This document shows, piece by piece, positions 1 to 8,500 of a stretch of 64,000 bases of DNA. Position 1 is the stretch's first letter. The number at the start of each line of letters is the position of its first letter. Origin of the DNA: Patiriisocius marinistellae. Its GTDB lineage: Bacteria; Bacteroidota; Bacteroidia; Flavobacteriales; Flavobacteriaceae. Made by a program: the position numbers and the translations under genes. Under the pieces are notes generated by a model. The model saw nothing but the letters and a program-made list of their open reading frames with translations. It was not told the origin of the DNA and searched no databases. The stretch lies in the NCBI RefSeq assembly GCF_009014635.1, contig NZ_BKCF01000001.1, positions 1,414,772 through 1,478,771 on the forward strand. The letters run 5' to 3'.

Positions 1-1
1 T

Positions 2-307
2 ACCGAGCTTAAAGTATTAAAACCAGATGGTAATGGAAATTTAATTACAGATGGAACTTCTTACCCAATTGATGGTATTCGTGCGTATAATGGTTTGATT
101 ATGGATTCATCAAACCCTAAAAGTGTAGCAAAAGCTGAAAAGAAAATAGTGTTAGTAGGTACAGTTGAGGTTAATGGTGAAGCACAAGATCAAGTTGAAA
201 ATAGCCTAGATAAACCACAAGTAAAATTAGCTGGAAGTGGTGCTTTTGATTTTGGGAAACCGTGTCCTGTATATTGTAATAAAAATAGTTCTTTGTATCA
301 TAGTTAA
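2..307 (+). CDS. C-terminal part of an unrecognised protein (start lies upstream of the window)
   Basis: The frame is open from base 2 to a TAA at 305-307, so this is the last 101 residues of a gene that begins outside the window. The residues have an acidic/polar, extracellular look (SYPIDGIRAYNG, VLVGTVEVNG, a final KPCPVYCNKN with two cysteines). I do not recognise the family. The stop is only 3 bases before the next start, so it is probably the first visible gene of an operon with the membrane protein and the two-component system that follow. An internal TTG at 95 could be read as a start, but the frame shows no sign of beginning there. Confidence 0.6.
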   Translation, partial: TELKVLKPDGNGNLITDGTSYPIDGIRAYNGLIMDSSNPKSVAKAEKKIVLVGTVEVNGEAQDQVENSLDKPQVKLAGSGAFDFGKPCPVYCNKNSSLYHS

Positions 308-310
308 TTT

Positions 311-976
311 ATGCAAGTACTATTACAGTTAATTGGTAAATTATGGTTTATTCTAATTGGTTTTAATTCAGTTCTATACCTGTATAGTGCTTTTAAAATT
401 AAAAAAAATAGGTCGCTTAATTTATTAGCATTATACCTAGTCTTAATATTTTTAAATCAATTAGTTGCTGATTATGTGGCAGATTTGACTGGTAATAATT
501 TATTTTTATTTCATGTCTATTTAATTATTCAATTTCTTTGTTTGTCATTTTTTTATAAATCGTTATTCAATAAAAAACAAAAAAAAGTTGTTAACCTTTT
601 ACTCGTTATTGTTTTAATAGCATTAATAGTTTATTATATAGTTTGGCCAGATGATTTTGTATATTTTAATTTACCAGAAATTTTGATAGCGACCATTCCA
701 GTCTTGGGTTATATCATGGTCCATTTGTACAATTCATTAACAGAAAAGGGAGACTATTTATTGGTAAGTGGGGGGTTATTAGTATACTTATCTATTAGTT
801 CATTAATCTTTTTATTATATGCTTTATTTACAAACAATATTGATAAAAATATTTTAAGTGATGAAACAGCATTTAATATTTCAGAAATAAATAGAATCTC
901 ATATTTATTGTTACATGTAGTAATATTTCTTGAATGGAAATTTAATATTTCAAAATGGAGACGCAAGACAGTTTAA
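311..976 (+). CDS. Multi-pass (about 7 TM) membrane protein preceding a two-component system
   Basis: A 221-residue protein that is almost entirely hydrophobic. Roughly seven membrane segments can be picked out (about residues 7-28, 38-55, 66-84, 94-112, 122-138, 148-170 and 196-212), separated by short Lys/Arg- or Asp/Asn-rich loops, and it ends in a basic tail (KWRRKTV). It has no recognisable catalytic motif. Its last 22 bases overlap the start of the histidine kinase gene, implying translational coupling. Inference: it is a membrane sensor or accessory module that delivers a signal to the kinase, which itself has only one membrane segment and no periplasmic domain. Family name not assigned. 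Confidence 0.7.
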   Translation: MQVLLQLIGKLWFILIGFNSVLYLYSAFKIKKNRSLNLLALYLVLIFLNQLVADYVADLTGNNLFLFHVYLIIQFLCLSFFYKSLFNKKQKKVVNLLLVIVLIALIVYYIVWPDDFVYFNLPEILIATIPVLGYIMVHLYNSLTEKGDYLLVSGGLLVYLSISSLIFLLYALFTNNIDKNILSDETAFNISEINRISYLLLHVVIFLEWKFNISKWRRKTV

Positions 977-1758
977 TAGCATTTCTCGTTTACGGTATAA
1001 TTTTTACCGTGTTTCTAACAACAGGGTTAATGTTGTTCTTTTTCTATTCTCGTAAACGAATCGTTCAAAAAGAATTAGAAAAAATAGGATTACAAGTAAA
1101 ATATAAAGACCAATTATTACAAACCACAATAGCAACACAGGAAGAGGAACGTCAACGTATTGCACAAGATTTACACGATGATATTAGTGCAAAATTGAAT
1201 GTAGTGAGTTTGACTACCCACACCTTACTAGATAATCCAGAATTATCTAAAGAAGATAGAATGTCACTAGAACATGTACTTAATGTAGTCACAAACACAT
1301 TAGAAAGTTCAAGACGGATTGCCCATGATTTACTGCCACCTGTACTGGATAAATTTGGTCTGCAAGTTGCACTAGAAGAACTTTTTGAGGATTTTAAAAG
1401 AACAAATGCACTGCAAATGTTGTATGAAATTAAAATCCAAGAACTGCAATTAAATTGTACCCAAGAACTTCATATTTTTAGAATAGTACAAGAGCTAATC
1501 AATAATGCCACACGCCACGGAAAAGCTACCCAAATCAAGTTTAAATTGCTACAAGCCTCTAATGGATTTTCTTTAACCTTTGAGGATAACGGTTCAGGTT
1601 TTTCAATAAAAGGTCTAGAAGAACGAACAGGTCTTGGGTTACAAAATATTAAAAGTAGAGCAGCAATACTTAACTGCCAGATACACATAAATAGTATTGT
1701 TGGAAAAGGGAGCACATTTATAATTACTTCTGAAATTCCCGAGACTCAAACAATCTAA
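955..1758 (+). CDS. Sensor histidine kinase, HisKA_3 (NarL/DesK-like) family
   Basis: A 267-residue kinase. One N-terminal membrane helix (about residues 8-31) is followed by a short coiled linker and the dimerisation/phosphoacceptor helix with ERQRIAQDLHDD (His74 is the likely phosphorylation site). The ATPase domain shows the N-box QELINNATRHG, the D/G1 box DNGSGF and the G2 box GLGLQNIKSRA. This arrangement is typical of kinases paired with LuxR-type regulators. There is no extracellular sensing domain, so the signal probably arrives through the overlapping 7-TM protein or from inside the cell. The response regulator starts 44 bases downstream, and the gap holds one copy of the CTTCGGAAAT signature. 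Confidence 0.93.
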   Translation: METQDSLIAFLVYGIIFTVFLTTGLMLFFFYSRKRIVQKELEKIGLQVKYKDQLLQTTIATQEEERQRIAQDLHDDISAKLNVVSLTTHTLLDNPELSKEDRMSLEHVLNVVTNTLESSRRIAHDLLPPVLDKFGLQVALEELFEDFKRTNALQMLYEIKIQELQLNCTQELHIFRIVQELINNATRHGKATQIKFKLLQASNGFSLTFEDNGSGFSIKGLEERTGLGLQNIKSRAAILNCQIHINSIVGKGSTFIITSEIPETQTI

Positions 1759-1802
1759 AAACATAAAATTTCCAACTTCGGAAATTTTAAACAACCAAAA
1801 CA

Positions 1803-2477
1803 ATGAGTACAAAAATAACAATGGTCCTTGCCGATGATGAGCAGCTCTTTAGACAAGGAATGCGAGCTATACTAAATAGAGTTGAAGAATTTGAGATATT
1901 ATTTGACGCAGCTGATGGCAAAGACTTAGTTGATCAACTTAGAGTAGCAGAAACACTACCCGATATCATAATAACCGATTTGAAAATGCCAGAACTTAAT
2001 GGGGTAGAGGCAACAAAGCTAATCCAAAAAGAATTTCCAAATTGTAAAGTAATTGCTTTAACTAGTTACTTTAGTAAACCATTTGTGGTAAATATGATAT
2101 CAATAGGTGCCGTAGCTTATTTAGCAAAAAATAGCTCACCCACACTTATGGTAAAAACCATAAAGGAGGTAGCAGAAAAAGGATTTTTTTATGATGAAAA
2201 AGTACTTCAGTTTATCAAAGATGGTTTGTTTAATAAAGGGAAAGCAACAAAATCTAGATTTGATAAAAACCATTTGTCAACAAGAGAAAGTGAAGTTCTA
2301 CAACTTATCTGTCAACAATTAACCACAAACGAAATAGCAGAAAAACTATTTATAAGCCCACGCACCGTAGAAGGACACCGTAACAATCTACTCCTAAAAA
2401 CCGAAGCAAAAAACAGTGCAGGTCTTGTAGTTTATGCAATTGAAAACGGTATCGTAAACTTAGATCCAAAATATTAA
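1803..2477 (+). CDS. LuxR/NarL-family response regulator
   Basis: A 224-residue DNA-binding response regulator. The receiver domain (about 4-120) has the acidic pocket ADDE, phosphoacceptor Asp59 in ITDLKMPE, Thr87/Ser88 and Lys109 (YLAKNSS). The C-terminal HTH_LuxR domain (about 158-215) shows LSTRESEVLQLI and the recognition helix in ISPRTVEGHRNNLL. It is the cognate partner of the kinase just upstream. Its targets are unknown. The convergent giant adhesin-like gene next door is a possible but unproven target. Confidence 0.94.
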   Translation: MSTKITMVLADDEQLFRQGMRAILNRVEEFEILFDAADGKDLVDQLRVAETLPDIIITDLKMPELNGVEATKLIQKEFPNCKVIALTSYFSKPFVVNMISIGAVAYLAKNSSPTLMVKTIKEVAEKGFFYDEKVLQFIKDGLFNKGKATKSRFDKNHLSTRESEVLQLICQQLTTNEIAEKLFISPRTVEGHRNNLLLKTEAKNSAGLVVYAIENGIVNLDPKY

Positions 2478-2512
2478 ATCTAATTAGTAGGTTTGCGTTT
2501 GTAGCGTAAAAT

Positions 2513-2546
2513 AAAAAAAACTCCCTAAAATTTAGGGAGTTTTTTA
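2513..2546. terminator. Bidirectional intrinsic terminator between the response regulator and the 2752-aa gene
   Basis: An A-run, then CTCCCTA / TAGGGAG arms around a 5-base AT loop, then a T-run. The A-run on one side and T-run on the other make it functional in both directions, as expected between two convergent genes. Confidence 0.85.
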
Positions 2547-2558
2547 TGTTAGTTCAAT

Positions 2559-5500
2559 TTATTCCACAACCAACTGCTTTATTACATCACCAAGCTCAGT
2601 GTTAATTATAACAACGTAAGTTGCTCCTTGCAAGGTTGAAATATCTAGCGTAGTTCTCTCTTCATGAACTTCAGTTTGCAATAGCACTAATCTTCCAGTA
2701 ATATCATAGATTGAAATCTGGTCGATAATAACTAATTGAGGGTTTGAAATCATCACCACATTTGAGGCCGGATTAGGGTACATTACAATAGTAGCTACTG
2801 AAAGTTCTGTATTGTTTGTTCCTAATAGGTCATCTACAATTAAAACAAACTCACATTCAACTTCAAAATTGCTATTGTCTTGAGCTGATAATGTAATTAT
2901 ATGTGTGCCTTGTTCTAATGGAGTTCCTGGACTAGGGTCTTGGTCAAATACTGTCACAGGGTCTGTACAGTTATCCATGGCTATTGCTTCGCCAGTTGCA
3001 AAATAATCTGGTAGTGCATAAGGACCAGTTGAGGTTACTGTATGATTATCTGGACAAATTATCATAGGCTCTAGAGAATCAACCACATTTACAAAAGCTT
3101 GACATGTGGTAATATTTCCATCATTATCTATAGCGGTAAGTATTACAGGAACTGGTGGTCCTATATCATCGCAAGTAAATGTGTCAATGTCAAGACTAAA
3201 TACATTTTCTGGGCAACTAATATCTAGTGTTCCTCCATAAACGCTTATAGCTGGAATCGTTACAGTTCCATCTTGTCCTAATGGCGCTGTTACATTTTGA
3301 CATATGGCAACAGCTCCAGTTGTTCCTATAATGGTTACTGTTGCGTCACATGTTGCTTGATTTCCAGATGTATCTGTCACTGTTAATGTAACAATATTTT
3401 CTCCTATATTTGAACAGTCAAATATTGTTTGACTTACTTCTATTTCAAAAGACACAATTCCACAGGCATCAGTACTTCCGCCATCAATATCACTTGCCTC
3501 TATAACTGCCATCCCATTACCGTCAAGTTCAACTGTTATATTGTTGCATAATGCTTCTGGAGCAGTTTCATCAACGATTGTTACAATTGCAGTACAGGTC
3601 GCAATATTTCCGTTGTCATCTTCTACAGTGAGTATTACTTCATTTGTTCCTAAATCTTCACAGTCAAATGTGTCTATATTAATCGTTGTTGTTACGTTTC
3701 CGCAGTTATCATTACTACCATTATCAACATCTGCCGCTGAAATTGTTGCTGTTCCTGTAGCATCAAGAATAACCGTTATGTTTTGGCAAATTGCAATAGG
3801 TGGAGTCGCCTCTACAACGTTGAGGTCAAATGTGCAGGAATCACTATTTATGCCATCACTTGCTGTCATTGTAATAATTGTAGTTCCAACTAATACGGTT
3901 GTCCCCGCAGCAGGAATTTGAGTTACCGTTACCGTTCCACAATTATCTGTGGCACTCACGAGTGGTGTATAATCTGGGATAATAAATTCGCAATTAGCAA
4001 CGGCGCTTTCGGTTTGATTGCCAGGGCAACTAAGTGTAGGAGCAGTATCATCTGTGACTGTTAAGATAAATTGACAGTTCTCAGTATTTGTCCCGTCAGA
4101 AACTACTAATTCAATATTTGTAATTCCTACTGAAACTATAGTACCTGCTACTGGTGTTTGAATTATAGAATTAACTCCACAATTATCTGTAGTGGTTGCA
4201 AATCCAGTATAATCTGGCACGACAAATTCACAATTTGTATCTGCACTTTCATTTTGGTCTAATGGACAAATAATTACTGGAGCAATGTCATCAATTACAG
4301 TAATGTTGAAGGTGCAATCTGTAGTGTTCGTTCCATCAAATGCTGAAACTGTAACTAGTGTAATCCCAGTGCCTACGATTGTTCCCGGTGCTGGAGATTG
4401 CGTTAAAGAAACAGGATTTGCACAGTTATCTGAAGCTGTGACGAGTCCAGAATAATCTGGGACTACAAAAGAACACGTAGCATCTACACTTTCGGTTTGA
4501 TCTCCAGGACACATTATAGTTGGAGCAATATTATCAATTATATTTAAGTCAAAAACGCAACTACTTATATTTGTTCCATCATCTGCAAATAATGTTATTT
4601 GCGTAATACCTATACTCACTGTAGTCCCTGTTGCTGGAGATTGTGTTAAGGTAACAGGGTTTGCACAATTGTCAAATGCTGTAGCTAATCCAGAATAATC
4701 TGGGATTATAAAAGAGCAAGTACTATCTGCACTTTCGGTTTGATTGCTGGGACACGTTATAGTTGGAGCTATATCATCAATAATATTTAAGTCAAAATTG
4801 CAACTGCTTGTATTTGTTCCGTCATCTGCAAAAATTGTTATTTGGGTAACACCTATGCTTACAATAGTCCCCGGTGCTGGAGTTTGTGTTAGAGCAACAG
4901 GGTTTGCACAATTATCTGAAGCCGTTGCAAGCCCAGAATAATCTGGGATAACAAATTCACAGTTTGTGTCTGCACTTTCAGTTTGATTTGCTGGGCAAAG
5001 TACTGTAGGAGCAATGTCATCAATAACGTTTACATTAAATGTACAGCTGCTAGAATTTGTTCCATCAAATGCAATAATTGTAATTATTGAAATTCCTGTG
5101 TTTACTATTGTACCTGGTGCTGGAGATTGGGTTAAGGAAACTGGATTCGCACAGTTATCTGAAGCCATTACAAGTCCAGAATAATCCGGAATTGTAAAAG
5201 AACAACTAGCATCTGTACTTTCGGTTTGGTCTCCAGGGCATGCAACTGTTGGAGCTATATCATCAATAACATTTAAGTTAAATATACAACTACTTATATT
5301 TGTCCCATCATCAGCAAATATTGTAACAACAGTAGTTCCTTGAGTTAAAATTGCACCAGGTGCAGGGTCTTGCGAAATACTTAAAGCAGAAAGACAATTG
5401 TCTGTAACCGTAGCAAGCATTGTATAATCTGGAACTAAAAATTCGCAATTTCCATCCACACTACCTACTTGGTCAGCAGGGCAATTAATCGAAGGAGCTA

Positions 5501-8500
5501 CTGTATCTTCAACAGTTACAATTGTGCTACAACTACTCATTAAACCGCTAGAATCAATTACAGTTAATGTAACTGTATTATCACCTATATCTGCACATGT
5601 AAAGCTTGTAATGTCAATAGAAATACTAGCGATTGAACAGTTGTCAATACTTCCATTATTGATGTCTACTTCGGAAATATTAGCCATCCCAAAATTATCT
5701 AATGAAATTGAAAATGGTGCCACACACATTGCCATAGGAGCAGTTGTATCAATTACTGTAACATTAAAAGCACAGTTTGCTGTATTGCTATTTCCGTCAT
5801 CTGCAGTCAATGTGACTATTGTTACACCCGTGCTTATCATTGTTCCTGCAATGGGCGATTGAGTTACTGTTACTATACCACCGTTGTCTGAAGTTGTAGC
5901 AAGTGATGTGTAATCAGGTAAAGTAAACATACAATTGGCATCCACTTCTCCCACTTGATTAGCAGGACATGAAATCATAGGAGGGGTATCATCTGTAATA
6001 GTTATATTGAAAGTACAATCTGCTGTATTTGTACCATCACTGACAGTTAATGTAATTATAGAAGTACCAAGTCCAATCACAGTTCCTGGAACAGGCATTT
6101 GTGTTACTGAAACTACCATACAATTATCATTTGTGGTTGCGAGTCCTGTGTAATCTAGTAGTGTAAATACTCCTAAACTATCTGCGCTTTCTGCCTGATC
6201 TGCAGGACATATAATCGTTGGTGGGATGGCGTCGCTTACCGTAACATTAAAAGCACAATCTGCTGTGCTATTTCCATCATCAGCGGTCAATGTAACTATT
6301 GTTAACCCAGTGCTTACCATTGTTCCTGCAATAGGAGACTGAGTAATTGTTACAACACCACTGTTGTCAGTAGCTGTAGCGAGTGATGTATAGTCTGGCA
6401 AAGCAAACATACAATTGGTGTCAACATTTCCTACTTGATCTGCAGGGCATGTGATCATAGGAGGCTCGTCATCAGTTACATTTACAGTAAATATACAGTC
6501 TGCTGTATTTGTTCCATCACTTACAGTTAGTGTAATTACGGTTGCACCTAGACCAATTACAGAACCGGCTGTAGGCATTTGCATTACCGAAACTACCATA
6601 CAATTATCATTTGTGATTGCAAGACCTGTGTAATCTGGAAGTGTAAATGTCCCAGTACCATTAGCACTCACTCCTTGATCAGCAGGACATAAGATAGTTG
6701 GTGGAATTGTATCACTAACGATTACATCAAAAGTACAATCTGCAGTATTATTTCCATCATCAGCCGTCAATGTAACTATTGTTATTCCAGTGCTTACCAT
6801 TGTTCCTGGGATAGGTGATTGGCTTACCGTTACAATACCACTATTATCAGTAACTGTAGCGAGTGATGTGTAGTCTGGTAAAGCAAACATACAGTTTATA
6901 TCTACAGTACCCAGTTGGTCTGCAGGACATGCAATGACTGGTGGTGTATCATCCGTAATAGTTATAATAAAAGTACAGTCAGTAGTATTTGTACCATCAC
7001 TTGCAGTTAATGTAATTGTAGTAGTGCCAAGACCAATAACAGCTCCTGGAAGCGGCGATTGTGTTACTGAAACTACCATACAATTATCATTTGTGATTGC
7101 TAATGATGTGTAATCTGGAAGTGTAAATGTTCCTGAACCATCTGCACTTTCTGCTAAATCTGCAGGACATAAAATAGTTGGTGGAATTGTATCGCTAACA
7201 ACTACATCAAAAGTACAATCCGCAGTATTACCTCCATCGTCAGCAGTTAAAGTAATTAAGGTTGTTCCTACTCCCACCATTGTTCCAGGGGTAGGTGATT
7301 GGCTTACCGTTACAATACCACTATTATCAGTAGCTGTAGCGAGTGATGTGTAGTCTGGTAAAGCAAACATACAGTTCTCATCTACAGTACCCATTTGTTC
7401 TGCAGGACACGCAATCATTGGAGGTGTATCGTCTGTAATCATTAAAATAAAAGTACAATCTGCTGTATTTGTACCATCGCTTGCAGTTAAAGTAATTGTA
7501 ATAGGGCCAAGTCCAATCACAGTTCCTGGAAGTGGCGATTGAGTCACTGATACAACGGTACAATTATCATTTGTAATTGCTAGTCCCGTATAATCTGGTA
7601 TTGTAAAAGTTCCTGAACCATCTAAACTTTCTGCTTGATTTCCAGGACATACAATGGTTGGGGGCGTAACATCTTCAACAGTCACTGTTGAAGTACAAGT
7701 ATCTGTATTTCCTCTACTATCAGTTACAGTAAGCGTTACTGTATTTGGCCCAATTTCTGCACAGCTAAACATATCCATATCTATAGATAGGGTAACTGGT
7801 CCATCAGGGTCGGATGATCCATTGTCTATTTGTGAAGGAACAATACTTACGTTGCCATTAACGTCTAAAGGGACGGTAATATCTTGGCAAATTGCAGTTG
7901 GTAATGAATCTACATAAAGTACTACATCATTTCCATCACCACCTGTATAGCTAATAATTAACTGTTGAGCATTAAAAGTAAATTCGGCAGCCTCAGGAAA
8001 CCCACTGAATGTGCCTATTACAGGGTCTACACCATCATTGTCTATAATCGTTATAGTCGATGCCTGAGAAATAGGCATAAATATATTATCCACTAGATTT
8101 AAAGTAGCATCTGTAATATCTACGGTTCCTGTAATTAATAATTGATCGTAATCTAAACCACCAACCGTTTCACCAGCTACATTAACCGTAAAAATATCTC
8201 CAGAAGAAATTGCTACCGCTGCGTTAATTGGAAATTGGGCTAATGATGTAGGGTTCAAACCGGGTCTCATTTCACCGTTAAATGTAAACGAGTTTCCCAC
8301 AACTAAACTAGAAGGAGGTATGCCGTTAGGTGTGACTAAAGGACCCGTAATTGCTGTCATTATTATATCACCACCAGCATCAATTAATGCATCATCATTT
8401 CTTAATGAAATGCCAGGGCCATTAGCATTACCAGCTGTACCAAAAATTGTAATATTTCCAGTACCCAAAGTTGTTATTTCAGAATTAAAATAGCAACCTC

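Noticed and set aside
3541..3921. Long open frames opposite the HYR genes (also near 5524-5862, 9685-10002, 11842-12261)
   Set aside because: They are complements of repetitive coding DNA with biased codons; products are low-complexity Ser/Val/Ile/Pro strings with no start context or family resemblance.
5740..7660. CRISPR-like periodic repeats
   Set aside because: Repeats are about 480 bp, in frame, and encode HYR modules; there are no short identical repeats with unique spacers and no cas genes.
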